From the NCBI GenBank assembly GCA_016700335.1, contig CP065014.1:1401001-1465000 (forward strand): DNA of 64,000 nucleotides, written 5' to 3'. Below, one piece after another: positions 35,834 to 46,213 of the stretch. The position numbers were made by a program, and so were the translations under genes. This DNA is from Chlorobiota bacterium (GTDB lineage Bacteria; Bacteroidota; Ignavibacteria; OLB7). The notes beneath the pieces were generated by a model. That model saw only the letters and a program-made list of their open reading frames with translations. It was not told the origin of the DNA and searched no databases. The first letter of the stretch is position 1; each line of letters opens with the position of its first letter.

Positions 35834-38800
35834 TTGTTTTCAAAACTATTAATCACTAATAATTTTATTATTCAAATTAAGTCAAATAAGAACAATTTCA
35901 ATATACTAATTCTGAGTTTAGTATATTTTTCTACAATAAATTCATTTCTTTATTCTCAACTTACTTTGTCCTATATGATACCAGATATAGGATCACCAGG
36001 CATGAGTACTTACATTGAATTTGTTGGAGTATATAACTTTACAAATTCATTAGGAGGTGGAGATGGGTTAATTAAATCAAATATTTTAAAAATTAAAACA
36101 GTAAATGCTTCAGATACTAATAGAGTTATTTTTTCACCTGGTATAATTTCTTGGAATGGAAGATTAATATCTACTCAAGCTTTTGTAAAAGAAGGAGCGT
36201 CTGAAGGTCCAGTCCCAATTTTTATAGAAAATGGTTTAGCAACATCAATGGTAGATACTTTTTTTATAGTTAATCCACAAAATATTAAACCACTTACAGA
36301 CGGAGGTATAATTGGAGAAGGTAGCTTAGGATATAGATCTAAAAGAGGAGCAATGATAGTTGATAGTTTAATAATTTATAGTGGTAACTATTCAATTTCT
36401 ACCAAAGATCCTGATAAAAATATTTTAAATGGAAATCAAGGTTATTTACCATTTGTACTTATTAGTAAAGGACGAATTTTTATTGAACAAGGTGCAAGCA
36501 TATCAGCCAGTTCTACAAGTAAACATGGAGGTCCAGGAGGAGGAGGTGGTGGTGGTTATGGTCCTTCTCGTGATCCAATTGGTTTTCCACCTGTTCCAGT
36601 ACCTGGGGAAGCAGATGCACCTCAAGGAGATGGATTTACTGGTGGTAAGAGTGAAGTCCTTACTTTCCCCTCTCCAGGTCCATTTGGTCGTGGAACAGGA
36701 ATTGAAAGTTCATCTTTAAATAGGTTAAATGCATCTTCAGATTTTTCAATTCTAAGAACCTTTTCATCTGGAGTAGGGCATCCTTTCGATTTAAATGGTA
36801 GTAGTGGAGGTGGTGGTCAGATAAAAATAAAATCAGGTTTTCCACCAATTCTTGAGAGTTTTTATTTTGGTGGTGGTGGAAACTCTACTATGGGATCTGG
36901 TCGAATTCCGACAATATATTCTGATTTAAACGGACAAGAAGTTGGAAATAAAATGATAATACCTTTACACGGAGGTGGGGGGGGTGCTGGAGCTGCTTTA
37001 TGTGATAGTATTGGAGGTGGAGGTGGTGGTGGAATTTCATTAAATTCAAGAGAAACAATTGTTATTGGTAATATATCTGCTGAAGGAGGTCGCGGGAGAG
37101 ATGGTGCACGAAATCCTGGTGATGGATTATGTGTAGATCAAATTTTAAGAGGTGATGCCTCAGCTGGTGGTGCAGGGGGATGTATTATTGTAGGATCTAG
37201 AGTAGGTTTAGAGGTAACTGAAGCAAGCGTAAGGGGTGGGGAACCTGGTATTAAAACCAATACTGTAATATCTAGTATAGCTGGTAAAGGTGGATCTGGG
37301 AGAGTTAGGTTTGATGGTTTAAAAGTTAAATTAGATAATGTCTATCCAGATTCAACTGAAATATTTGTTGGGTTAACAATTGATACTTTTTCAATTGCAA
37401 CCAAAAGAAAGTTTAAAATAACTGGTACAGCCCGTCCTAATGATTCAATCTATGTTGTTATAAAGGGCGAATCTCAAAATTGGAATGATTCATTGCCTTT
37501 TAAAACTATAACAAATTTAAATTCCAAATGGTCTGTAAATGTTTTATTCCCAAAATTAGACTCAGTTTATTATGTTGTTGCCTATCAAAAGATGAATTCT
37601 AATGATTTGTTGTTTAATATAGATAATAAAAAAAAACCATTGTTTATTACAACTCAATCAGCAACTTCAGTTATAAAATTATTTGAAATTCCAGAAATCT
37701 ATTCGTTAAAAGATAAAAATTTAAGCCTATCAAAATGTAAAGATATTATTTATGATAGCATACTTGTTCACAATAATGGTAGCTTGAAGTTAAACATTGA
37801 TAAAATTGCAATTTCAGGTTTATCATCTTCTGAATATCAGATATTTAATAATTTCCCAATCCAGATTAATCCTGAAGATTCAACTTATATAAAATTTCAA
37901 TGGAAAAATACATCGAATAAAATTGAAGACAAATCTGTAAAATTTTCTATCTTTTCAAATGATTTGAGAGTAGGATTTAATCCTTACGATGTAAAAATAA
38001 ATTTTACCAAAGAATTTTTCAATGGTACTGTTTTATCAAGTAATTATTCAGCTGGAATTTTAAATCTTAAAACTTCTAATCAAGTAAAATATACTTATAC
38101 CAACACAGGAACAAGTGCAGATACTATTTTATCAATTACATCAATTAATAGCAATGGATTTAAGGTGAATTTAAAATCTACATCCTTTCCATTAGTTGTA
38201 CAACCAAATGTTAAAACTGATATAATATTTGATTTAACACCTTTAGATACAGGGAATTTTCTAATAAATTTTAAATTACAGTTTTCTCCTTGCGTATTCG
38301 ATTCATTGTTTTCAATAAAAGGATATTCTGTTTCACCAGTAATATTATCAGATACAATAATTACAATTTCAGGAATAGAGTGTAATGATACTTTGTTAGG
38401 TAAAATTTTTATAAGCAATAAAGGGAATAGCTCTTTGAAAATCAATGGAGTAGCATTTGCAGGAACAGGTAACTTGAATGTAATTTCTCCAAAGGTTGTT
38501 CCTGTAACAATTTTAATTGGAGATTCTTTACTATTTGATTTTAAGATTATAAAAGTTAATGGAGTAGTTCAAGGGAAAATTTTATTTAGTAATAATGATT
38601 CAAATGATAACAAAAATCCTTACCCTTTGAATATTGTAAATAGTTTGAAAAGCAGACCTAAAATATCTAATACAAACATCAATTTTGGTGTTTTACCTAC
38701 AGGACAAAGTGTAAATACATCATGTATATTAACTAATTTAACACCAACCGATTTCATAGTTTCTAATGGTGACATTTTCCCTCCAAATCCAGATATTACT

Positions 38801-40324
38801 ATATTAGCAGGACAAATACCCTTTAATTTATTTTCTAATTCTAATAAAAAAATTAATTTAAATTATTTGCCAACCACTGTAACTAAACTTTCAAATACTT
38901 ACTTAAGGTTATTTATATCACTTCCATGCTTTGATACTTTATACATTCCAATATTTGGAGAAGCATTTAAAGGTGGAATTTACTTGAATAAAACTGAATT
39001 AAATTTTGGTAAAGTATTGAATTGTGAAACTATTACTGATACAATTGTTATAAAGAATATTAATGTAAAACCAGTTAAAATATTATTATTAAATATCAAT
39101 CCAAATACAACTTTAGATTGGACAATCAACCCTGCAAATTTAGCACCTATTGATATCTTACCAAATGATTCAATTAGATTTACTGTTGATTTTTTTCCTG
39201 TGAGTAAAAACCCAGGAAACAAGGATGTAATCTTGGTTATACAAACTGATGATCCAAATCAACCAGAGATTGAAGTTAAATTAATTGGAGAAAAAATCAT
39301 TGAAAATTTGTTATATATTGGTGAGTTTTATGATTCTATAATAATTGGAAAAAGTTCAGTTAAAAAACATATTGTAAAAAACTCTGGAACTTCAATTATG
39401 AATATTACAGATTTTCAAATATCAAATCCATTTAAAATTATATCAATTTCAAAACAAATACCATTTTCACTTCAACCAAATGATTCAGTAGAAATTAATA
39501 TTGAATTTACTCCCGTTAATGATTCAGAAATAATTGATTCATTGAGAGTTCTAACTGAAAATAAATGTTTGAAGAAAATTGATTTTAAAATAATTGCAAA
39601 GGGTTACAATCCAGAAAAAATTAATTTTAGAGCTATTTGGCAAAATACAACTGGTATTGTTGGAAAGACTATTAAAATCCCTTTAAAAATAATTGGTAAA
39701 AAACCTGATTATGTAGTTACTTTAATAAATGTTAATATGAAATTCAATCAAACATTGTTCAAGCCTAAACAAGTTTATGTTGGGGGTACAATGATTCATA
39801 ATTGGAGTATTTCTGAGATTACACATAATAAAGATGAAATTGAGTTTACTATTAAAGGCTTAGAGCTTGATACTTTGATTTCTGATACAATTTTATTTGT
39901 CGAGGGTACTATATTGTTAGGAGATTCTATTTCTTCTGAAATATTTTCTACAAATAAATCTACTATAAATAATGGAAAGGTAAATTTCATTATTAATCCA
40001 GGTGAATTGATTTTAAGCAATTATTGTGTAACAGGTGGTAAAAGGTTATTCTCAGGTAGTAATAATTTTTTATTAAAATCAATTGCACCAAATCCTTCAA
40101 CAGAAAATATTTTATTGAAATTTGAATCAAATGAAGATATAATAACTAAAATTAAATTGTTTGATGATAAAGGTAAATTAGAAAAGGAAATTTTGAACGA
40201 ATTTATTATTGCTGGTGTTTATGAACTAACTCTTAACTTAAAGGACATTCCTAGTGGTGTATACTTTGTTGAGTTATCTAATGAGAATCAAATTACTAGA
40301 AAAAAAATTGTTGTTTATAAGTAG
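35834..40324 (+). CDS. Giant secreted protein: glycine-rich region, ASH/choice-of-anchor repeats and T9SS sorting domain
   Basis: A 1,496-residue protein. The TTG start precedes a basic segment and a hydrophobic signal (ILILSLVYFSTINSFLYS). After an IPT-like opening (PDIGSPGMSTYIEFVG) comes a glycine-rich part (about 225-480) with runs such as GGPGGGGGGGYG. The middle 600-1,330 holds several repeated beta-sandwich modules with CxDT or NTGTSxDT and the PNDSxxFxVxFxP signature of ASH/HYDIN domains. It ends with a type-A T9SS signal (APNPSTENIL...GVYFVELSNE...KKIVVYK). Probably a cell-surface structural or adhesion protein. The exact start is uncertain because no ATG precedes the signal. Confidence 0.82.
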   Translation: MFSKLLITNNFIIQIKSNKNNFNILILSLVYFSTINSFLYSQLTLSYMIPDIGSPGMSTYIEFVGVYNFTNSLGGGDGLIKSNILKIKTVNASDTNRVIFSPGIISWNGRLISTQAFVKEGASEGPVPIFIENGLATSMVDTFFIVNPQNIKPLTDGGIIGEGSLGYRSKRGAMIVDSLIIYSGNYSISTKDPDKNILNGNQGYLPFVLISKGRIFIEQGASISASSTSKHGGPGGGGGGGYGPSRDPIGFPPVPVPGEADAPQGDGFTGGKSEVLTFPSPGPFGRGTGIESSSLNRLNASSDFSILRTFSSGVGHPFDLNGSSGGGGQIKIKSGFPPILESFYFGGGGNSTMGSGRIPTIYSDLNGQEVGNKMIIPLHGGGGGAGAALCDSIGGGGGGGISLNSRETIVIGNISAEGGRGRDGARNPGDGLCVDQILRGDASAGGAGGCIIVGSRVGLEVTEASVRGGEPGIKTNTVISSIAGKGGSGRVRFDGLKVKLDNVYPDSTEIFVGLTIDTFSIATKRKFKITGTARPNDSIYVVIKGESQNWNDSLPFKTITNLNSKWSVNVLFPKLDSVYYVVAYQKMNSNDLLFNIDNKKKPLFITTQSATSVIKLFEIPEIYSLKDKNLSLSKCKDIIYDSILVHNNGSLKLNIDKIAISGLSSSEYQIFNNFPIQINPEDSTYIKFQWKNTSNKIEDKSVKFSIFSNDLRVGFNPYDVKINFTKEFFNGTVLSSNYSAGILNLKTSNQVKYTYTNTGTSADTILSITSINSNGFKVNLKSTSFPLVVQPNVKTDIIFDLTPLDTGNFLINFKLQFSPCVFDSLFSIKGYSVSPVILSDTIITISGIECNDTLLGKIFISNKGNSSLKINGVAFAGTGNLNVISPKVVPVTILIGDSLLFDFKIIKVNGVVQGKILFSNNDSNDNKNPYPLNIVNSLKSRPKISNTNINFGVLPTGQSVNTSCILTNLTPTDFIVSNGDIFPPNPDITILAGQIPFNLFSNSNKKINLNYLPTTVTKLSNTYLRLFISLPCFDTLYIPIFGEAFKGGIYLNKTELNFGKVLNCETITDTIVIKNINVKPVKILLLNINPNTTLDWTINPANLAPIDILPNDSIRFTVDFFPVSKNPGNKDVILVIQTDDPNQPEIEVKLIGEKIIENLLYIGEFYDSIIIGKSSVKKHIVKNSGTSIMNITDFQISNPFKIISISKQIPFSLQPNDSVEINIEFTPVNDSEIIDSLRVLTENKCLKKIDFKIIAKGYNPEKINFRAIWQNTTGIVGKTIKIPLKIIGKKPDYVVTLINVNMKFNQTLFKPKQVYVGGTMIHNWSISEITHNKDEIEFTIKGLELDTLISDTILFVEGTILLGDSISSEIFSTNKSTINNGKVNFIINPGELILSNYCVTGGKRLFSGSNNFLLKSIAPNPSTENILLKFESNEDIITKIKLFDDKGKLEKEILNEFIIAGVYELTLNLKDIPSGVYFVELSNENQITRKKIVVYK

Positions 40325-40375
40325 TGATTTTTCTAAATTTAAGTATTTCATTAATTGTTATACTATTAAATTTCA

Positions 40376-40993
40376 TTGCATTATTTCTTCAAACAAAATA
40401 TTCCCTTGTTTAAGCAGAATAATAAATATATAGCCTTTAACAAACCTTTAAACGTGTTATCGCAGTTTACAGATGAAGGTAGTGGAAAAAAAACATTATC
40501 ATTGTTTGATTTTCCTAAAGATGTTTACCCTGTAGGAAGATTGGATTATGATAGTGAAGGTTTAATTATTTTAAGTAATGATAATGAATTGAATAATTCA
40601 CTACTCAGTCCTAATAATAAAAAGTCAAAAACTTATATTGTTCAAGTTGAGAATATACCTAATAATGAAAGTTTGAATCAAATTAGATCTGGAATAATTG
40701 TTCAAAATTATAGAACAAAACCAGCTCAAGTTAAAATTATAGATACTTTAATTGGATTATTAGATAGAGAAATTCCAATTCGTGTTCGAAAAAATATACC
40801 TACTACTTTTCTTGAATTATCAATAAATGAAGGGAAAAACCGTCAAGTTAGGAAAATGACAGCAAAAATTGGATGTCCTACATTAAGGCTTTACAGAGTG
40901 AAAATTGGTAAATTGGATATCAGAGAATTAGGACTTAAATTTGGTGAATGGGTCGAACTTACTGAATCACAGTATGATTTGTTGTTTTTATAA
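40376..40993 (+). CDS. rluE: 23S rRNA pseudouridine synthase RluE
   Basis: RsuA-family enzyme lacking an S4 domain, as RluE does. It has FNKPLNVLSQFTDE, the intact catalytic motif GRLDYDSEGL (Asp57), PIRVRKNIPTTFLEL and NEGKNRQVRKMT. This gives a useful internal contrast with the first gene of the window, where these motifs are lost. TTG start at 40376, with another TTG at 40406 possible; neither has a recognisable ribosome site. Confidence 0.92.
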   Translation: MHYFFKQNIPLFKQNNKYIAFNKPLNVLSQFTDEGSGKKTLSLFDFPKDVYPVGRLDYDSEGLIILSNDNELNNSLLSPNNKKSKTYIVQVENIPNNESLNQIRSGIIVQNYRTKPAQVKIIDTLIGLLDREIPIRVRKNIPTTFLELSINEGKNRQVRKMTAKIGCPTLRLYRVKIGKLDIRELGLKFGEWVELTESQYDLLFL

Positions 40994-41054
40994 ATAATTA
41001 ATTTGAGTGAAAATTATATTAAATGTTTTAAAAATAAAACCAACCAAAATAATT

Positions 41055-42578
41055 ATGAATATTTTTAAATTTTTATTAACTTTTTTTATAATTACAAGCA
41101 TGGCTTTATCAGAAGAAACAAAAGTTCCAAGTCCAGATAAAAAACCTGAGTCCCCTCAAGTTTTTCCTCCACCAATTATAACTTCTCATCAAATAAAAGT
41201 TCCTGGGAATGTTATTAAATATAATGCTGAGACTGGATATTTAACACTTAGAGATGAATTTGGCAAAGCTAAAGGAAACATATTCTTTACTTCATATACA
41301 AAAGGTGAAGTTAAAGATATTACAACTAGACCTATAACTTTTGTATTCAATGGTGGTCCTGGTTCATCTTCGGTATGGTTACATATGGGTTGTATTGGTC
41401 CAAAAAGAGTTCTCATGAATGATGATGGAACTTCAAAAGCGCCTCCATATAAATACATTGATAATGAGTATTCATGGATAGATAAAACTGATTTAGTTTT
41501 TATAGATCCAATTAATACAGGATTTAGTCGAGCAGTTGAAGGAGAAGAAGCTAAACAATTTTTAGGATATAGTGAGGACATTCAATCAGTTGGAGATTTT
41601 ATAAGATTGTTTACTTCTAAGTATGATAGATGGGGATCGCCTAAATTTTTAGCAGGTGAAAGTTATGGTACAACAAGATCAGCTGGTTTATCCGCATATT
41701 TACAGGATACTTATAACTTATACATAAATGGAATTTCACTAATTTCTTCAGTATTGAATTTCCAGACATTATTGTTTAATCGAGGGAACGATTTACCTAA
41801 TGTATTATTTCTTCCATCATTTTGTGCTACTGCTTTTTTTCATAAGAAATTATCCACAGACCTTCAAAGTAATTTCGAGAAAACTATGAAAGAAGTTGAG
41901 GAATTTGCTATTAATGATTATGCTCTGGCTCTATTAAAAGGTGATGATTTGCAGAAAACTGATAAACAAAAAATTGTTGAAATTCTTTCAAAATTTATGG
42001 GGGTTTCAAAAGAGTTTATAAGTAATTGCAATTTAAGACCTGATATTTTTAGGTTTACAAAAGAATTAATGAGAAATGATAACTTGACGATTGGTAGGTT
42101 AGATAGTAGAATCACTGGAGTCGATTTTGATAATGCTGGTGAAAATTTTGAGTTTGACCCAAGTTTGGATGCTACTATTTCTGGTCCTTTCTCAGCTTCA
42201 TTCAATCATTACATAAAGAGTGAGTTGAAATATGAAAATGAAATTCCATATTTAATTCTGTCAAATCGAGTTCATCCTTGGAGTTATTCAAATGTACAAA
42301 ATCAATATTTAAATGTAGCTGAAACTTTAAGAACAGCAATGGCTAAAAATTCATTTTTAAAAGTTTGGGTATCAAGCGGTTACTTTGATTTAGCTACACC
42401 TTATTTCGCAACTGAATATACTTTCTCTCATATGGGTTTAAATCCAGATCAAAAAAAGAATGTATCTTTTACTTATTATAAAGCTGGGCACATGATGTAT
42501 ATTCATAAAGAATCATTGTTAAAGTTTAAAGAAGATGCCGATAAATTTTATGATAATACTTTAAAACAAATTAATTAA
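41055..42578 (+). CDS. Secreted S10 serine carboxypeptidase
   Basis: Signal peptide from the ATG at 41055 (FKFLLTFFIITSMALS); a GTG 16 codons upstream would add an unlikely charged leader. Catalytic features: FVFNGGPGSSSVW oxyanion segment, nucleophile in AGESYGTTR, Asp in GYFDLATP and His in AGHMMYIH. An alpha/beta-hydrolase carboxypeptidase removing C-terminal residues from peptides. No T9SS tail. It sits 61 bp after rluE and 8 bp before pgk, probably one transcript. Confidence 0.93.
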   Translation: MNIFKFLLTFFIITSMALSEETKVPSPDKKPESPQVFPPPIITSHQIKVPGNVIKYNAETGYLTLRDEFGKAKGNIFFTSYTKGEVKDITTRPITFVFNGGPGSSSVWLHMGCIGPKRVLMNDDGTSKAPPYKYIDNEYSWIDKTDLVFIDPINTGFSRAVEGEEAKQFLGYSEDIQSVGDFIRLFTSKYDRWGSPKFLAGESYGTTRSAGLSAYLQDTYNLYINGISLISSVLNFQTLLFNRGNDLPNVLFLPSFCATAFFHKKLSTDLQSNFEKTMKEVEEFAINDYALALLKGDDLQKTDKQKIVEILSKFMGVSKEFISNCNLRPDIFRFTKELMRNDNLTIGRLDSRITGVDFDNAGENFEFDPSLDATISGPFSASFNHYIKSELKYENEIPYLILSNRVHPWSYSNVQNQYLNVAETLRTAMAKNSFLKVWVSSGYFDLATPYFATEYTFSHMGLNPDQKKNVSFTYYKAGHMMYIHKESLLKFKEDADKFYDNTLKQIN

Positions 42579-42586
42579 TTTATATA

Positions 42587-43774
42587 GTGCCAAAATCTTT
42601 AGATCAATTTAATTTTTCAGATAAACGAGTTTTAATTAGAGTAGATTTTAATGTTCCATTGGATCAGGGTTTAAGAATAACCGATACTAAAAGAATTTCT
42701 GAATCTTTAAAAACAATTAATTTCATTTTAGAAGCAGGAGGAAAGGTTATTCTGATGTCACATTTGGGCAGACCTAAAGGAAAAGTAATTTTAGAATATT
42801 CTCTAAAACCAATTTATGAATATTTGAAAGATGTTTTAAATACTAATGTATTATTTATAGATAATTGTATAGGGAACAAAGTAGTTACTATTATTGATTC
42901 AATGAAAAAAGGTGATGTTCTTTTACTTGAAAATTTAAGATTTCATAAAGAGGAAGAAGAGAACAATATTGATTTTTCAAAGAAACTTGCTAGTTTGTGT
43001 GATATTTATATTAATGATGCATTTGGAACTTCTCATCGTGCTCATTCTTCAACAGAAGGTATAACACATTTTGTAAAAGAAAAGGGAATAGGTTTTTTAT
43101 TACAAAAAGAATTAAAGTATTTAGGAGATACAATAAAGAATCCTGCAAGACCCTTTATAGCTATCTTAGGAGGTTCAAAAGTATCTGGAAAAATAGATGT
43201 AATTCTTTCACTATTAAAAAAATGTGATTCTATAATTATTGGGGGTGGTATGATATTTACTTTTTTTAAGGCAATAGGAAAAAATGTTGGGAACTCATTA
43301 ATTGAAATTGATAAAATTGATTTAGCAAAAGAAATAATTATCAAAGCAAAAGAATCAAATGTAAATTTGTATTTCCCAGTTGATGTTATAATTTCTGATA
43401 AATTTTCTAATGAATCATTAATTCAAACTGTTAATGTTGATAATATTCCAGATGGATGGATGGGTTTAGATATTGGAGAAAAAAGCATTAAGCTATTTAG
43501 CGATATTATATTAACAGCTAAAACTATAATTTGGAATGGTCCAATGGGAGTTTTTGAAATGAGTAATTTTGAACAAGGAACGAAGAAAATTTCTGAAGCA
43601 CTTGTTGAAGCAACAAATAATGGTTCTTTAACAATTGTTGGTGGCGGGGATAGTGCAGCAGCAATTACTAAATTTGGTTTTGAGCATTCTGTATCACATG
43701 TTTCAACTGGAGGTGGGGCATCATTAGAATTTTTGGAGGGAAAACTTTTACCTGGAGTATTAGCATTAGATTAA
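42587..43774 (+). CDS. pgk: Phosphoglycerate kinase
   Basis: Glycolytic enzyme making ATP from 1,3-bisphosphoglycerate. Motifs VLIRVDFNVPL, SHLGRPKG, ENLRFHKEEE, NDAFGTSHRAHSS and the nucleotide-binding GGGDSAAAI with STGGGASLEFLEG are present. 395 aa is the normal length. The start is GTG, giving VPKSLDQFNFSDKRVLIRVDF, which fits the family. gap is not adjacent; the gene instead follows the S10 peptidase by 8 bp. Confidence 0.97.
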   Translation: MPKSLDQFNFSDKRVLIRVDFNVPLDQGLRITDTKRISESLKTINFILEAGGKVILMSHLGRPKGKVILEYSLKPIYEYLKDVLNTNVLFIDNCIGNKVVTIIDSMKKGDVLLLENLRFHKEEEENNIDFSKKLASLCDIYINDAFGTSHRAHSSTEGITHFVKEKGIGFLLQKELKYLGDTIKNPARPFIAILGGSKVSGKIDVILSLLKKCDSIIIGGGMIFTFFKAIGKNVGNSLIEIDKIDLAKEIIIKAKESNVNLYFPVDVIISDKFSNESLIQTVNVDNIPDGWMGLDIGEKSIKLFSDIILTAKTIIWNGPMGVFEMSNFEQGTKKISEALVEATNNGSLTIVGGGDSAAAITKFGFEHSVSHVSTGGGASLEFLEGKLLPGVLALD

Positions 43775-43823
43775 GTTTTAAAGCTAAAAATTGACAATGT
43801 TTAGTAACAAATAGACAAATAGT

Positions 43824-43831
43824 TATATTTG
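43824..43831 (+). promoter_or_regulatory. Candidate -7 box of the FKBP gene
   Basis: TATATTTG matches TAnnTTTG and lies 25 nt before the ATG at 43857. A TTTA about 20 bp upstream is a weak -33 candidate, and TTGACA at 43791-43796 is at the wrong distance. Confidence 0.4.
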
Positions 43832-43856
43832 TTTTTTTATAAATAATTAATTTAAA

Positions 43857-44336
43857 ATGAACAAAATTTTAGGACTTTTTTTAATTTTAACAATATTAGT
43901 TAGCCTTTCATCTTGTGCTTCAACTAATAAAACTCAAAAAAATAAAATGGCAGATACAATAACTACAATGAGCGGATTACGTTATGTGGAAAATGAAATT
44001 GGTACTGGAGTTAAAGTAGAATCAGGTATGACTGTTAAAGTTGATTATGCTGGATTTCTTACTGATGGAAAGATTTTTGATACTTCAATTGCTAGTGTAG
44101 GCGAAGCAAATAAATTTGATAGAGGTGGTTATCCTTTTGAACCAATTGAATTTGTTGTTGGAAAAGGAAGCGTTATAAAAGGTTGGGATGAAGGTTTAAC
44201 TACTAATATGATGGTTGGAGGTAAAAGAAGATTAATTATACCTTATCAATTAGCATATGGAGAATCTGGAAGACCTCCAGTAATACCAGCAAAGGCAGAT
44301 TTGATATTTGATGTTCACGTTTTATCAGTTAAATAA
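43857..44336 (+). CDS. FKBP-type peptidyl-prolyl isomerase lipoprotein
   Basis: Signal with lipobox LSSC (Cys20), so an envelope lipoprotein. The FKBP domain is clear: VKVDYAGFLTDGKIFDTS, FVVGKGSVIKGWDEGL, GGKRRLIIPYQLAYGE and the final AKADLIFDVHVLSV. It accelerates prolyl isomerisation during folding of exported proteins. The 159-residue protein has one domain and no dimerisation part. The rhomboid gene starts 12 bp after its stop. Confidence 0.93.
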   Translation: MNKILGLFLILTILVSLSSCASTNKTQKNKMADTITTMSGLRYVENEIGTGVKVESGMTVKVDYAGFLTDGKIFDTSIASVGEANKFDRGGYPFEPIEFVVGKGSVIKGWDEGLTTNMMVGGKRRLIIPYQLAYGESGRPPVIPAKADLIFDVHVLSVK

Positions 44337-44348
44337 TTTGAATAACTA

Positions 44349-45233
44349 ATGGGTATAAATGATAGAGATTATATGAAATCTATTAAAAACTTTCCTGGAA
44401 GCAATTATTTTACAACAGTAATATTAATATTAATAATTATCAATGTAATAATATTTATTTCTGGATCTATTTTACCTGGTGGTATTTATGAAGGTGACCA
44501 CATAGATTTAGGACAAAGAATGGCATTATTGTTTGCTTTATGGCCTATAAAAATAGAAGAATTTCATTTTTGGCAATACTTCTCTTACATGTTTTTACAT
44601 GGTAGTTTGTCACATCTTTTATTAAACATGTTTGCACTTTGGATGTTTGGTGTGCAAGTTGAAAGAGTATGGGGAAGTAAAAAATTATTATTTTATTATT
44701 TTTTATGTGGCTTAGGTGCAGGTTTGTTGCATTCATTTGTTACTTTCTTTTTTAGTAATGGTGTAATATCTCAAACAGTTGGAGCATCAGGAGCAATAAT
44801 GGGTATTATGGTTGCTTTTGGATTTTTGTATCCTGAAGCTAGATTACTTTTTATGTTTTTCTTACCAATAAAAGCAAAATATGCTGTGTTTTTATTTGCA
44901 GCAATAGATTTATATTTAGGGTTATTTGGTTCAGATCAGATAGCTCATTTTGCACATTTAGGTGGAGCTTTAGTTGGCTTTGTACTTTTAAAAACAAATT
45001 TTATGTCAGAAGTAACTAAAAGCAGTAACTTAAGAATTATAGATTTACCTAAAGCTTATTCCGCGATAAATATTGTTGAACCTAAAACTAATAATTCAAT
45101 ATCAGATCAATTAAATAGTTCAGAACAGGATCAACTCAATTTAATTTTAGATAAAATATCAAATTCAGGTTATCAAAATTTATCAGAAGATGAAAAGATA
45201 TTTTTGTTAAACATTGGAGATAAATTAAATTAA
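44349..45233 (+). CDS. Rhomboid intramembrane serine protease
   Basis: Six or so membrane helices with the rhomboid features FSYMFLHGSLSHLLLNMFALWMFG, catalytic Ser147 in GASGAI and His203 in AHLGG. The C-terminal 80 residues are soluble, polar and of no known domain. Probably cleaves transmembrane helices of unknown substrates. It is 12 bp from the FKBP lipoprotein gene and may be co-expressed with it. Confidence 0.93.
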   Translation: MGINDRDYMKSIKNFPGSNYFTTVILILIIINVIIFISGSILPGGIYEGDHIDLGQRMALLFALWPIKIEEFHFWQYFSYMFLHGSLSHLLLNMFALWMFGVQVERVWGSKKLLFYYFLCGLGAGLLHSFVTFFFSNGVISQTVGASGAIMGIMVAFGFLYPEARLLFMFFLPIKAKYAVFLFAAIDLYLGLFGSDQIAHFAHLGGALVGFVLLKTNFMSEVTKSSNLRIIDLPKAYSAINIVEPKTNNSISDQLNSSEQDQLNLILDKISNSGYQNLSEDEKIFLLNIGDKLN

Positions 45234-45270
45234 ATTACTTTTATTGATAATATTACAAATCTGAAATTAT

Positions 45271-46155
45271 TTGAAAACTATATCTGGATTTACTTTTATT
45301 AGAAATGGAGTTTCCCTTGGTTATCCTTTTGTTGAATCTATAAAATCACTTTTACCTATTGTAGATGAGTTTGTGATTGCTTTAGGTTTTGGAAACGATG
45401 AAACAAAAACTATTTTAGCTAATTTTAAAAATCCTAAAATATTAATTATTGAAACTGTTTGGGATGATAATAAAAGGATAGGTGGTACTATTTTAGCTGA
45501 ACAAACAGATATTGCTCTTAAACATTGTAAAGGTGAATGGTGCATATATTTACAAGCTGATGAAATAATTCATGAAGATGATTACCAGAATATCATAGAA
45601 AATATTAATAATTCAGACCAAGATGTTGAAGGATTGATATTTAATTGGAGACATTTTTATGGAAGTTACAACTATTTAGGAGTAGGAAGACAATGGTATC
45701 GAAGAGAAGTTAGAGCTTTTAAAAATTCAGGAAAAGTTGTATCTTGGAAAGATGCTCAGGGTTTTAGAACATTAGATGAAAATGGAAATACTAGAAAATT
45801 AAAATGCAAATTAATTGAATCTAGAATTTTTCACTATGGATGGGTAAGACCTCCAAAAATTCAAATGAAAAAACAAGTTGCTTTCTATAAATTGTATCAT
45901 CAAGAAGATCAAGAGAACGAAAGTGAAGTTTATGATACTGAATTCGATTATACTAATTGTTACGAAGTTAAACTATTTAAAGAAACGCATCCGAAAATTA
46001 TTTTAGATAGAATCTCAAATGATAGTGAATGGTGTAATAAATTTAATCCGAGTAAATTGATTAAAAAACCGATTAAAGTACTATTAAGTGATTGGATAGA
46101 AAGGAAAACTGGATTAAGAATTGGAGAATACAAAAATTTTAAAGTCATAAGTTAA
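45271..46155 (+). CDS. Glycosyltransferase family 2-like protein
   Basis: N-terminal GT-A type sequence (ISGFTFIRNGVSLGYPFVESI) followed by a nucleotide-sugar/metal region WCIYLQADEIIHED in place of the usual DxD, common in this subgroup. 294 aa without membrane helices. Start is TTG, with the first residues fitting the domain. Sugar and acceptor unknown; neighbouring genes do not form a polysaccharide cluster, although a flippase gene lies about 3 kb away. Confidence 0.82.
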   Translation: MKTISGFTFIRNGVSLGYPFVESIKSLLPIVDEFVIALGFGNDETKTILANFKNPKILIIETVWDDNKRIGGTILAEQTDIALKHCKGEWCIYLQADEIIHEDDYQNIIENINNSDQDVEGLIFNWRHFYGSYNYLGVGRQWYRREVRAFKNSGKVVSWKDAQGFRTLDENGNTRKLKCKLIESRIFHYGWVRPPKIQMKKQVAFYKLYHQEDQENESEVYDTEFDYTNCYEVKLFKETHPKIILDRISNDSEWCNKFNPSKLIKKPIKVLLSDWIERKTGLRIGEYKNFKVIS

Positions 46156-46213
46156 TTGCCGTTATTGCAATTTGACTTATCTATATGTTAATATAAACTT
46201 AGTAAAATAAAAA

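Noticed and set aside
43791..43796. sigma70-type -35 TTGACA before the FKBP gene
   Set aside because: No TATAAT-like box at 16-18 bp; a TAnnTTTG box at 43824 is a better fit for this group.
46154..46172. Inverted repeat AATTGC/GCAATT after the glycosyltransferase as a terminator
   Set aside because: Only 6 bp of stem and no T run directly after it; too weak to claim.
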